From NCBI RefSeq assembly GCF_937859865.1, contig NZ_CALMAT010000018.1, positions 31,678 to 68,207 on the forward strand: a stretch of 36,530 nt of DNA, given 5' to 3'. Under the pieces are notes generated by a model that did no database searches, was not told where the DNA came from, and saw only the letters and a program-made list of their open reading frames with translations. Source of the stretch: an uncultured Mucilaginibacter sp. (GTDB taxonomy: Bacteria; Bacteroidota; Bacteroidia; Sphingobacteriales; Sphingobacteriaceae). Both the position numbers and the translations under genes were made by a program. How positions within the stretch are numbered: the stretch's first letter is position 1; each line of letters opens with the position of its first letter. Shown here piece by piece: positions 1-6,535 of this stretch.

Positions 1-1275
1 GGCTATCTGCCCAAAACCAAGTTTTTTGGCGAAGACTTAAACTATAATGCACCTGGCATCGGGTTTTTGTTGGGAAGCCAGGCAGATATCCGAAGCCGTG
101 CGCTTGCAAACGGATGGATCACGACCGATACTTTGCAAAACCAATTGTTTACAAAAACACTGAACGAAGACATGCGCTTTCGAGGTGTCTTAGAGCCGGT
201 TCCTGACCTTCGGATTGAACTTTCTGCTTTTCGCACGCGCAACCTCAACTACCAAACCAACTTTAAATATTCGCCCTTAACCAATGAGGTTGAAAACTTA
301 AGCCCGATCACCTCCGGAGATTACAGCATTTCGTATTTTACCCTGCCAACCGCTTTTTCTAAAACAACAGGCATCAACAATACATCGGCCGTTTTCCAAA
401 AGTTTTTGGACAACAGAAGTGTTGTTTCACAACGTTTAGGCAGGCAAAACCCTAATTCAACCAATGTAACCAATGGTTTTGCCGATGGCTATAGTGCAAA
501 CGACCAGGATGTATTGGTTTCGTCGTTTCTGGCTGCTTATTCGGGTAAGGATGCAAGCAGCATTAGCACTGGCAGTTTTCCAAAAATCCCGATCCCAAAC
601 TGGCAAATTACTTATACCGGTTTAAACAAATTGCCTTTTTTAACCGATCTTTTTGATTCTTTTGATATGCAGCACGGTTACCGTTCGTCGTACAGCGTCA
701 ACGGTTTCAACACGTTGCTGCGTTACTCAGAAGCAAACGGAGCCGTAAATGTGCGCGATGCCAACAACGACTTTTTGCCTTATTACCAATATGCGCAGAT
801 CACTATTTTTGAGCAGTTTGTGCCATTGTTGGGTTTTAGTGCGCGGTTTAAAAACAGCATGACGGGAAATTTTGAATACCGCCAAAGCCGCGCACTAAGT
901 TTGAGTTTATCTAACAGCCAACTGACTCAGCAAAACGAAACGGCGGTTGTTTTTGGCTTTGGCTACCATACCAGCAATTTCCGTTTTCCGTTTGGCTTGT
1001 TTCAAAACCTACAGCTTAAAAACGACATGAACTTTAAGCTTGATTTTGCCATTGCAGATAACAAAACTGTAGTTTTTAGGCCGGATGTGCAGGAAGCGGA
1101 TGTTTCATCGGGCGCAAAAAATATTACGGTAAGACCTTCGGTAAATTATGTCATCAACCAGCGTTTTAACCTGCAACTGTTTTACGATTCCAACATCACC
1201 AAACCTTATACATCGCAATCCTTCAACACAGCATTTACCAACTTTGGCGTTAATTTAAAACTGCTTTTTCAGTAA
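1..1275 (+). CDS. sprA: Cell-surface protein SprA, C-terminal end (5' truncated)
   Basis: This is the last 424 codons of an open frame that is already running at base 1 (GYLPKTKFFGEDLNYNAPG...). SprA is a very large (over 2000 residues) outer-membrane beta-barrel that forms the translocon of the type IX secretion system and supports gliding in Bacteroidota. The visible part has the alternating hydrophobic/polar strands and aromatic residues of a barrel, the family-like stretch SLSLSNSQLTQQNETAVVFG, and a final strand ending in FGVNLKLLFQ. A TTG at 67 could be taken as a start, but the frame is open upstream and the homology-like text continues there, so the gene is cut by the window edge. In many Bacteroidota gcvH and a VanZ-like gene follow sprA; here they follow only after about 4 kb of accessory DNA. 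Family assignment is from recognised sequence style, not a database search. Confidence 0.88.
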   Translation, partial: GYLPKTKFFGEDLNYNAPGIGFLLGSQADIRSRALANGWITTDTLQNQLFTKTLNEDMRFRGVLEPVPDLRIELSAFRTRNLNYQTNFKYSPLTNEVENLSPITSGDYSISYFTLPTAFSKTTGINNTSAVFQKFLDNRSVVSQRLGRQNPNSTNVTNGFADGYSANDQDVLVSSFLAAYSGKDASSISTGSFPKIPIPNWQITYTGLNKLPFLTDLFDSFDMQHGYRSSYSVNGFNTLLRYSEANGAVNVRDANNDFLPYYQYAQITIFEQFVPLLGFSARFKNSMTGNFEYRQSRALSLSLSNSQLTQQNETAVVFGFGYHTSNFRFPFGLFQNLQLKNDMNFKLDFAIADNKTVVFRPDVQEADVSSGAKNITVRPSVNYVINQRFNLQLFYDSNITKPYTSQSFNTAFTNFGVNLKLLFQ

Positions 1276-1310
1276 AAAAGCTTGTTTAATATTTATTGAT
1301 TAAAGTTTCC

Positions 1311-1404
1311 ATGCTTCTTTTATCACCCAAAAATTAGCAAATATCTTGGTTTTGATTTGTTTAGCTATATGCACGCACCAATTTTTATAGGGTAAAAGAA
1401 GCAT
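1311..1404. repeat. Inverted pair of the 12-mer repeat (1311-1322 minus, 1393-1404 plus)
   Basis: ATGCTTCTTTTA at 1311-1322 and TAAAAGAAGCAT at 1393-1404 face away from each other across a 70-bp AT-rich spacer. The upstream flank is also inverted: AAAAATT at the left and AATTTTTATAGGG at the right, so the imperfect inverted repeat is about 25 bp per arm. It lies in the gap between the convergent sprA and outer-membrane protein genes. Confidence 0.9.
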
Positions 1405-1472
1405 GGGCATCAAGCCGGAGAATACCAAAGGGCCTTGTATAAACATAAAAGACACTAAATTTAGGGGCATAA

Positions 1473-1510
1473 AAAAAGCATGTTCAGTTTTATAACTGAA
1501 CATGCTTTTT
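1473..1510. terminator. Bidirectional intrinsic terminator
   Basis: A 17-bp perfect stem (1473-1489 with 1494-1510) closes a TTAT loop. The stem ends in T5 on the plus strand and T7 on the minus strand, so it can terminate both sprA and the convergent outer-membrane protein gene, whose stop is 24 bases away. The arms resemble the dispersed repeat core with one change (AAAAAAAGCAT), which may mean it was built from it. Confidence 0.85.
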
Positions 1511-1533
1511 ATGGGTAAATAAATCCGGAAATG

Positions 1534-2112
1534 TTATTTTACGTCTCGGATAACTTTAGCTGCTGTAGCCCTTCCCGGCAAATAAACCTGGAAACCAAAT
1601 TGCAGGTTAACGTTGTTTGCATAAGGGCTGCTGCCGAAACCAACAATGCCATTGTATTTAAGCAAAGTTTCTAAACCAATACTTGGCGTGATAAAATAGG
1701 CAAAACCAGGGCCAACGCCAAAACCTAAACCGTTGGTAGAACCACCTGTGGCCGAATAATTTTGACCTTCAATACCTACGTTTGCTTCTCCAAAAAAGCG
1801 GCCATGCCTAACAATTTCTGTTCCGGCACCACTGTAAATCCGTCCTAATGCACCTATACCGTAAGTAATATTAGAACCATTTCCTTTTAAGGTTGCAACA
1901 CTGAAACTTCCATAGCCTCCTAAAGCAACATTATCCTGGATAAACCATGCCGCTTTTGGCATAATAGTACCAGTAAAACTTGTTGGCTTGCTTAGGCCTA
2001 ATTGTAGGTTTGCCAAATCACTGCCGATTAAAACATTGCCTCTTTGAATTTGTGCATTTGCCGAAAATACGAGGCCCAAAATTGCAATTGCTGCTAAAGT
2101 AATTTTTTTCAT
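1534..2112 (-). CDS. Small outer-membrane beta-barrel protein
   Basis: A 192-residue secreted protein. The start chosen is the ATG at 2112, because it opens directly on a classical signal peptide (MKKITLAAIAILGLVFSANA, cleavage before QIQRGN); an upstream in-frame extension to 2214 would bury the signal. The mature part alternates hydrophobic and polar residues with many glycines and aromatics (LGGYGSFSVATL, GLGFGVGPGFAYFI, NVNLQFGFQVYL), as in eight-stranded OmpW/OmpA-type barrels or the 'outer membrane beta-barrel' proteins of Bacteroidota. No enzyme motif is visible and the substrate, if any, is unknown. It is a single gene in the accessory block between sprA and gcvH and is followed by a strong hairpin terminator. 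Confidence 0.75.
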   Translation of the reverse strand: MKKITLAAIAILGLVFSANAQIQRGNVLIGSDLANLQLGLSKPTSFTGTIMPKAAWFIQDNVALGGYGSFSVATLKGNGSNITYGIGALGRIYSGAGTEIVRHGRFFGEANVGIEGQNYSATGGSTNGLGFGVGPGFAYFITPSIGLETLLKYNGIVGFGSSPYANNVNLQFGFQVYLPGRATAAKVIRDVK

Positions 2113-2532
2113 TGTAGTAGTTATTATAGTTAAACAATACCCTTTGAACAAGATTTGAAAACTTAAAGTTTTAATTATTATGTAATTATTTAAAGTAGGA
2201 TTTTTTGCGGCCAAATATGGATAGTGATTTAGGTTCTAGTCCTAAAAGTAGGAATGCTTCTTTTAGCCCTTAAAAACTTGTATTTATACCGTTCATCCAC
2301 AAAAAGTATAGAAAAACCAACTACTGTTATTGGTTTAGAGGCACTGCCGATACAAGAGGAAAACGGTAAACCTACTATATGTTTGAATTAAATAACGGGA
2401 TTGTTTAAACTTGTTGAGGTTTGAAAGGGTTTTTCTAAAAAAGCTGTGGACAGTCAAAGCAATTCAACCCATATAATTAAAAAAGTTTTTTTGCCTCTGC
2501 CTGTTTAAGGCAACGTTCCTGTTTGCAAAAAT
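2113..2532. other. Intergenic gap, 420 bp
   Basis: The stretch is AT-rich and holds no frame that I would call a gene. It must contain the promoter of the minus-strand outer-membrane protein gene. The only recognised element is one copy of the 12-mer repeat at 2254-2265. Confidence 0.6.
2254..2265 (-). repeat. Dispersed 12-mer repeat, single copy
   Basis: ATGCTTCTTTTA followed by GCCCTTAAAAAC; read on the minus strand this is GTTTTTAAGGGC before TAAAAGAAGCAT, matching the T-tract plus GG flank seen at other copies. Confidence 0.85.
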
Positions 2533-3252
2533 CTACAAAGATCTTTTGCCTGAACTTAACAACGGAGAAATCAGTAATAAAGCAACAGGAAACGCAAGGT
2601 TCCATTTTCCTAACCAGGATGTGGCCATTACACAAAAGCAGGCACCGGCTAAAAAAGAAAACCAAACAACCAACAACACGATGGCGCGTCGTTGGTGGCT
2701 GTCCCAAACGCCTTGGGAATCTGGCAAAGGCATGCCTTTTACAATTGATGCAAAGTGTTGGGCTATGTTATTTAAAGTGCCGGTAACAAAATCAGGGTTT
2801 ACAGATTGTTTGCCAATATGAGACAGGATAGTGTTCATGTAGCCCATAGAAAAGCTAAGGATACCTACGCTGCAATAACTGTTTATCGTAAAAAAGAATG
2901 TTGCGCCTCCGTAAAGCGTTAATATTGATGCTACAACAATAAAAGGTGCCCAGCGGGATTTATACCAGCTAAATTTTGACAATACAGAACCTGTAAAAAC
3001 ACCGATGACGAAAAACAGGATAGCTACAAAAGAAGTCAACGCAATGGCTAATTTGACCTGGCCTAACGAAAATCCTGTTTGTGTGGTATTGCCGCTCATG
3101 AACGACAGATAAGTTTTGAAATGAAGAAAACCGTAGGCGTCTATAAATCCAGCGATCAGGGCAAGACAAATCATCAGCCTTTCCTGTTTTTTTGCCGTAC
3201 ATAAGTCAGTTTGCTCTTTACTGGAAATTATGGATTTGTGAAGTGTTTCCAT
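2533..3252 (-). CDS. DUF1275 (YoaK-family) membrane protein
   Basis: A 239-residue integral membrane protein with about six hydrophobic segments. The family signature is visible: AGFIDAYGFLHFKTYLSFMSGNTT near residues 34-57, then LVQ-like helix pairs, and the GYMNTILSHIGKQSVNPDFVTGTLNNIAQ region in the middle, which corresponds to the conserved 'GxQN...vTGT' stretch of DUF1275. The length is normal for the family. Function is unknown; members are proposed transporters. The ATG at 3252 is the first start and the N-terminal 25 residues are cytosolic and polar. It is isolated, with the outer-membrane gene downstream on the same strand after 420 bp. Confidence 0.85.
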   Translation of the reverse strand: METLHKSIISSKEQTDLCTAKKQERLMICLALIAGFIDAYGFLHFKTYLSFMSGNTTQTGFSLGQVKLAIALTSFVAILFFVIGVFTGSVLSKFSWYKSRWAPFIVVASILTLYGGATFFFTINSYCSVGILSFSMGYMNTILSHIGKQSVNPDFVTGTLNNIAQHFASIVKGMPLPDSQGVWDSHQRRAIVLLVVWFSFLAGACFCVMATSWLGKWNLAFPVALLLISPLLSSGKRSL

Positions 3253-3339
3253 ATAGAACTTGTTTTGGCAGTTGAAAAGCTATTGAATGATAAGTGAAAA
3301 TAAAAATGATGGTATCCTTCTGTTTGAAAAGGTAACGTT

Positions 3340-3378
3340 AGTTAAAGGAAAACAAATAGGGTTTGTTTTCCTTTAACT
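3340..3378. other. 17-bp perfect hairpin with TAGGG loop
   Basis: Bases 3340-3356 (AGTTAAAGGAAAACAAA) are perfectly complementary to 3362-3378, with a 5-base loop. There is no T-run after either arm, so it is not a standard intrinsic terminator. It lies about 90 bp upstream of the DUF1275 gene start and touches the beginning of the DUF2382 fragment. Confidence 0.8.
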
Positions 3379-3568
3379 ATTTACCTGGGCACGAAAGACC
3401 ACGGCTTTTCGATTGGTAAAAGAAGCATTGGTGGTGAAAAAACGGCTGGTGCTGGTCGAAGGACTGCATATTGTGAAAAAGCAGGTTTCTTTGGTTGACA
3501 TGATAAAAAGATGCTCTACAAAGGAGAGACAGAATAAGCCAAACAGGCATGGCACAGGACAACTCTAA
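3377..3568 (+). pseudogene. Fragment of a DUF2382 (YsnF-like) domain
   Basis: A short open frame without a convincing start reads LVKEALVVKKRLVLVEGLHI followed by VKKQVSLVDMIKR, then unrelated sequence to TAA at 3566-3568. The central stretch resembles the C-terminal repeat of DUF2382/YsnF proteins, whose usual text is 'EEVLVVEKRLVLKEEvHIrk'. An in-frame stop at 3374 and the 17-bp hairpin cut it off upstream, and the rest of the domain is missing, so I read it as a remnant. One copy of the 12-mer repeat encodes its VKEAL. Alternatively it may be chance coding; the match is short. Confidence 0.4.
3417..3428 (+). repeat. Dispersed 12-mer repeat, single copy
   Basis: TAAAAGAAGCAT preceded by CTTTTCGATTGG. 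It falls within the DUF2382-like fragment, where it reads VKEAL. Confidence 0.85.
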
Positions 3569-3606
3569 ACCAACAATCAAAACAGAACAACTTAAATAAA
3601 ACAATC

Positions 3607-4776
3607 ATGCCAAACCAAGAAACAATGCCAATGCCACAAGCGGCAGCACCACCACAACCAATTGATGGCAAGCGCGGTGCTTCGATTCTGGGGCCGACCA
3701 ACCCGGCGCGCGAAGCGCAAGACCGCGACTTGCTCGCTGCACCAATTACCGATAAGGGCACCGTCGCCAACTTGCGTTGGTCGTTCGCCGACAGCCACAA
3801 CCACCTCGAACAGGGCGGCTGGGGGCGCCAGACCACCATCCGCGAGTTGCCCGCCGCTACCACCATCGCGGGTGTCAATATGCGCCTCACGCCCGGCGGC
3901 GCGAGAGAAATGCACTGGCACACCTCAGCGGAATGGGCTTACATGATCGCGGGCCAGGCGCGCATCACAGCCATAGACGAGAACGGCTGCACCTTTCAAG
4001 ACGACGTGAAAACAGGCGACCTATGGAACTTCCCCGCCGGGATTCCGCACTCAATTCAAGGGCTTGAACCCGAAGGCTGCGAGTTTTTGCTCGTCTTCGA
4101 TGACGGCAACTTCACCGAAGAAGGCACCTTTTTGCTCACCGATTGGCTCATCCACACGCCCAAATCGGTGCTGGCCAAAAACTTCGGCGTGTCCGAAAGC
4201 GTGTTTGATTCGCTTCCGGCCAAGCCCTGGTGGATTTTCCAAGCGCCGGTTCCGGGCACGCTCGAATCGGATCGGATCGCAGGCGCCGGCCCGGTGCCCG
4301 CGAGCTTTAGCTTTCACATGGAAGGGCAGGAGCCGATTCGCACCCAGGGCGGTTCGGTTCGCATCGTGGACTCAAAAAACTTTCCGGCCTCTACCACCAT
4401 CGCCGCCGCCATCGTGGAAGTGGAGCCGGGCGGGATGCGCGAAATGCACTGGCACCCCAACGCGCAGGAATGGCAGTTCTACCTCGAAGGCCAGGCGCGC
4501 ATGACTGTGTTTGCCGCCGATGGTAGCGCGCGCACCTTCGACTATCAGGCGGGCGATGTCGGCTGCGTTCCGTTTCCGATGGGTCACTACGTCGAAAACA
4601 CCGGCACCACCACGTTGCGCTTCCTCGAATGTTTCCGCTCCGACCACTATGCCGATGTGTCGCTTCGCCAATGGCTGGCATTTTCGCCCGCCGAACTGGT
4701 CAAAGCTCATTTGGGCTTCGACACCTCGGCACTGGCGCCAGTTCAAACATATAAGACTCCGGTAGTGCCGGCCTGA
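3607..4776 (+). CDS. oxdC: Bicupin oxalate decarboxylase, probably horizontally acquired
   Basis: Predicted to convert oxalate to formate and CO2 with manganese. The 389 residues hold two cupin domains. By alignment from memory to Bacillus OxdC, the N-terminal metal ligands are H103, H105, E109, H148 and the C-terminal ones H281, H283, E288, H327, with identical spacings. R100 and R278 stand next to the two sites, and the lid over the first site reads TEEG (170-173) where OxdC has SENS; the lid glutamate (E171) is kept, which favours decarboxylase over oxidase. E341 corresponds to the second-site glutamate. No signal peptide is visible; the N-terminus is Pro/Gln/Ala rich. Base use is very different from all neighbours: by eye near 60% G+C with GCG, CGC and CTC codons, against AT-rich flanks. 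It stands alone, with a terminator right after. Acquisition from a high-G+C donor is an inference. Confidence 0.92.
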   Translation: MPNQETMPMPQAAAPPQPIDGKRGASILGPTNPAREAQDRDLLAAPITDKGTVANLRWSFADSHNHLEQGGWGRQTTIRELPAATTIAGVNMRLTPGGAREMHWHTSAEWAYMIAGQARITAIDENGCTFQDDVKTGDLWNFPAGIPHSIQGLEPEGCEFLLVFDDGNFTEEGTFLLTDWLIHTPKSVLAKNFGVSESVFDSLPAKPWWIFQAPVPGTLESDRIAGAGPVPASFSFHMEGQEPIRTQGGSVRIVDSKNFPASTTIAAAIVEVEPGGMREMHWHPNAQEWQFYLEGQARMTVFAADGSARTFDYQAGDVGCVPFPMGHYVENTGTTTLRFLECFRSDHYADVSLRQWLAFSPAELVKAHLGFDTSALAPVQTYKTPVVPA

Positions 4777-4798
4777 AAATCGGTAACTTGAAGATTGG

Positions 4799-4925
4799 AA
4801 GAGAAGGCTGTATCATAAACCATGAACAGCCTCTTTTTTATGTAATTTATTCGGATACCTGTTGGAGCTTGTTTTCTTTTAGGTGATTCTTAGGATGCCT
4901 GTTTTCTTTATGATACAGCCTCTTC
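4799..4925. mobile_element. 127-bp MITE-like or IS-remnant element with inverted ends
   Basis: The left end (4799-4819) carries GGCTGTATCATAAA and the right end (4907-4925) its exact complement TTTATGATACAGCC; outside that both have GAAGAG, with three extra bases at the left. Between the ends there is no gene. This is the look of a non-autonomous element or a collapsed insertion sequence. No clear target duplication was found, and the IS family is not identified. Confidence 0.55.
4805..4839 (+). terminator. Intrinsic terminator after oxdC
   Basis: AGGCTGT (4805-4811) pairs with ACAGCCT (4826-4832), and after one bulged A, TCAT pairs with ATGA, leaving loop AAACC. A T6 run follows at 4834-4839. 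It is made from the left end of the inverted-end element. Confidence 0.75.
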
Positions 4926-4974
4926 GATTTTTTAAAAATTAAAAGCTGTTTAACTTTTATCCTGAATATTTTTG

Positions 4975-5054
4975 ATGCTTCTTTTATCCTATAAAAACGT
5001 ATTTTTTCTATACCAATAGAATATAACGCAAATTTTTTAGGGATAAAAGAAGCA
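4975..5054. repeat. Inverted pair of the 12-mer repeat (4975-4986 minus, 5043-5054 plus)
   Basis: Two exact cores face outward across 56 bp. Their flanks continue the symmetry: TCCTATAAAAA on the left and TTTTTTAGGGA on the right. The spacer is AT-rich and unlike the spacers of the other pairs. The pair lies in the 509-bp gap between oxdC and gcvH, which otherwise holds the inverted-end element, another repeat copy at 5173 and the gcvH promoter. Confidence 0.9.
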
Positions 5055-5172
5055 TTGTTATTTTATCTAATATTTAGAAACTGGTTAAATTTTATTCAAT
5101 AATAATTTTTTGGAGGCTAAGCAGAGCATGTAGGTTAAATTGGGATAGAAAACTTAATTAATTTTTATGCCA

Positions 5173-5184
5173 TAAAAGAAGCAT
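5173..5184 (+). repeat. Dispersed 12-mer repeat, single copy
   Basis: TAAAAGAAGCAT preceded by TTTTTATGCCA, close to the most common flank. Confidence 0.88.
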
Positions 5185-5262
5185 CAACAATAGTTCGTAA
5201 ACATTTTCAAATAAATATTCTTGCATTTAAGCCAATTTTCGGTTTCTAAACATGTTTTTATT

Positions 5263-5270
5263 TATTTTTG
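5263..5270 (+). promoter_or_regulatory. Promoter -7 box of gcvH (TATTTTTG)
   Basis: Exact match to the Bacteroidota -7 consensus TAnnTTTG, 15 bases before the chosen ATG. A TTG inside this box (5268) is in frame with gcvH but is better explained as promoter. No perfect -33 TTTG was found at the ideal distance. Confidence 0.6.
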
Positions 5271-5285
5271 AGAAAAAAAACGAAC

Positions 5286-5666
5286 ATGAATTTCCCATCT
5301 GAGTTAAAATACACCAAAGACCACGAGTGGGTTAGGATAGAGGGCAACACGGCTTACATCGGTATTACCGATTTTGCGCAGCACGAACTGGGCGATATTG
5401 TTTACATAGATATCAATACCATTGGCGAACACGTAGCCAAAGAAGGTATTTTTGGAACGGTTGAAGCTGTAAAAACTGTCTCTGATTTGTTTATGCCGGT
5501 AAGGGGACAGGTTTTGGAAGTGAACGCTGCGCTGGATGCCAACCCGGAGCTGGTTAATTCTGACCCTTTCGGTGATGGCTGGATGGTTAAAATTACAGTT
5601 TCCGATACTAAGGAATTGGAAGAGCTTTTATCCGTCGAAAAATACAAAGCTTTAATCGGCGCATGA
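5286..5666 (+). CDS. gcvH: Glycine cleavage system H protein
   Basis: Lipoyl carrier of the glycine cleavage complex, shuttling the aminomethyl group between the P, T and L proteins. The 126 residues match the family length. The lipoylation site is K63 in [18 protein letters not shown]. The N-terminus [18 protein letters not shown] is typical, which together with the -7 box just upstream supports ATG 5286 rather than the in-frame TTG at 5268. Its stop overlaps the start of the VanZ-like gene (ATGATG), so the two are translationally linked. The T protein gene gcvT is also in this window, 24 kb away, but the P protein gene is not. Confidence 0.97.
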   Translation: MNFPSELKYTKDHEWVRIEGNTAYIGITDFAQHELGDIVYIDINTIGEHVAKEGIFGTVEAVKTVSDLFMPVRGQVLEVNAALDANPELVNSDPFGDGWMVKITVSDTKELEELLSVEKYKALIGA

Positions 5667-6061
5667 TGCAGAAACTGTTGAAATATCAAAGCCTTACACT
5701 AATGTGGGCTTTGTTTATTTTAGTGATTTGTTGCGTTTCTTTAGGAAAAGTCGGCGAATCGCATTTGTTTTTCAAAGGTTTTGACAAGCTTACGCACACC
5801 GGACTGTTTTTTGTGCTCACGGTGCTTACTTTTTACGGTTTGTTCCGTAAACAAAGAAGCGTGAACCTTAGCGGGCCGTTTTTTGTGGTCGTGCTGTTTT
5901 GCATGTTCCTGTTTGGCGGTGCGATCGAATTGTTGCAATGGAAAATCTTTACTTACCGCAGCGCCGAGTGGGACGATCTTTTTTGCGACGTGCTGGGTTC
6001 TTTAATGGGTATTTTCAGTATTTTAGTTACAACACATGCCATACAAGCTCAAAAACAATAA
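5663..6061 (+). CDS. VanZ-like membrane protein
   Basis: A 132-residue protein with four hydrophobic segments (about 12-29, 45-62, 72-88 and 109-126). The VanZ-like features are the [14 protein letters not shown] motif near 39-52, the [30 protein letters not shown] region with the conserved Glu-Leu-x-Gln and Asp-Asx pattern, and the small size. The role of the family outside teicoplanin resistance is unknown. The start ATG overlaps the gcvH stop. Its 3' end overlaps the next small lipoprotein gene by 26 bases, so the three genes form one operon. Confidence 0.85.
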   Translation: MMQKLLKYQSLTLMWALFILVICCVSLGKVGESHLFFKGFDKLTHTGLFFVLTVLTFYGLFRKQRSVNLSGPFFVVVLFCMFLFGGAIELLQWKIFTYRSAEWDDLFCDVLGSLMGIFSILVTTHAIQAQKQ

Positions 6062-6173
6062 ACGGGTTTTAGCCGGATTTTTGCTGGCCACGACGGTGTT
6101 TTCTTCCTGTGGTTTGTTCCATAAAAAATGCAACTGCCCGCATTTCCGGTACGATTCTTACCAGCGGCCCTAA
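6036..6173 (+). CDS. Tiny lipoprotein, 45 residues
   Basis: A short frame begins at ATG 6036, inside the end of the VanZ-like gene in another frame, and runs to TAA 6171-6173. The product has a basic start ([10 protein letters not shown]), a hydrophobic stretch (VLAGFLLATTVF) and a lipobox-like SSCG, followed by a short Cys/His-rich tail (LFHKKCNCPHFRYD). It is therefore a predicted membrane-anchored lipoprotein with three further possible metal or disulfide residues. The overlap with the upstream gene and the well-formed lipobox argue it is real. I do not recognise a function. Confidence 0.65.
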   Translation: MPYKLKNNKRVLAGFLLATTVFSSCGLFHKKCNCPHFRYDSYQRP

Positions 6174-6215
6174 TTCTTTTCAACCTAAAAATTTCGGCCA
6201 ATGCTTTTATGCCGA

Positions 6216-6237
6216 TAAAAGAAGCATGCTTCTTTTA
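6216..6237. repeat. Two abutting repeat cores forming a perfect 22-bp palindrome
   Basis: TAAAAGAAGCAT at 6216-6227 and ATGCTTCTTTTA at 6226-6237 share the central AT, giving an unbroken palindrome. The left copy has the usual flank (CTTTTATGCCGA). An extra ATGCTTTTAT at 6201 could also pair with the first copy. It lies between the lipoprotein and feoA. Confidence 0.9.
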
Positions 6238-6313
6238 CATTGATATTATCAAATCTTATTTGGATTTAATTTAAATAAGGTTTAGCTTTACAGTATAATT
6301 AGTACTTGTATTC

Positions 6314-6529
6314 ATGAAGCTATCGCAATTAACAATAGGCAAAAAAGGTATCATTAAAGAATTTACCGATTTGGAAATGTCTGTTAAATTGATGGAAATG
6401 GGTTGTTTGCCCGGAGAAGAAATCAGCATCCAAAGGGTTGCCCCGCTTGGCGACCCAATTGCAGTTAACGTTTCCGGTTACCAGCTAAGTTTACGTAAAC
6501 GCGAAGCATCTACCATTATCTTACAATAA
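6314..6529 (+). CDS. feoA: Ferrous iron transport protein A
   Basis: A 71-residue SH3-like cytosolic protein that assists FeoB in Fe2+ uptake. The family pattern is clear: MKLSQLTIGKKGIIKEF, then the LMEMGCLPGEEISIQRVAPLGDPIAVNVSGY core and the REASTIIL end. The ATG at 6314 gives the normal length. The stop is followed after six bases by the TTG start of feoB, so the two are co-transcribed. No Fur box was identified with confidence. Confidence 0.95.
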   Translation: MKLSQLTIGKKGIIKEFTDLEMSVKLMEMGCLPGEEISIQRVAPLGDPIAVNVSGYQLSLRKREASTIILQ

Positions 6530-6535
6530 TTTGAG

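Noticed and set aside
1300-1503. 67-residue minus-strand frame between sprA and the outer-membrane gene
   Set aside because: It is made of the inverted repeat pair and the terminator stem, so it is not likely to be a gene.
2523-2821. Plus-strand frames across the DUF1275 gene
   Set aside because: They overlap a clear membrane-protein gene on the other strand and have no recognisable features.
3516-4765. Long antisense and alternate-frame reading frames over oxdC
   Set aside because: High G+C content reduces stop codons in the other frames; the translations are Arg/Pro-rich without domain signs, while the cupin frame is complete and conserved.
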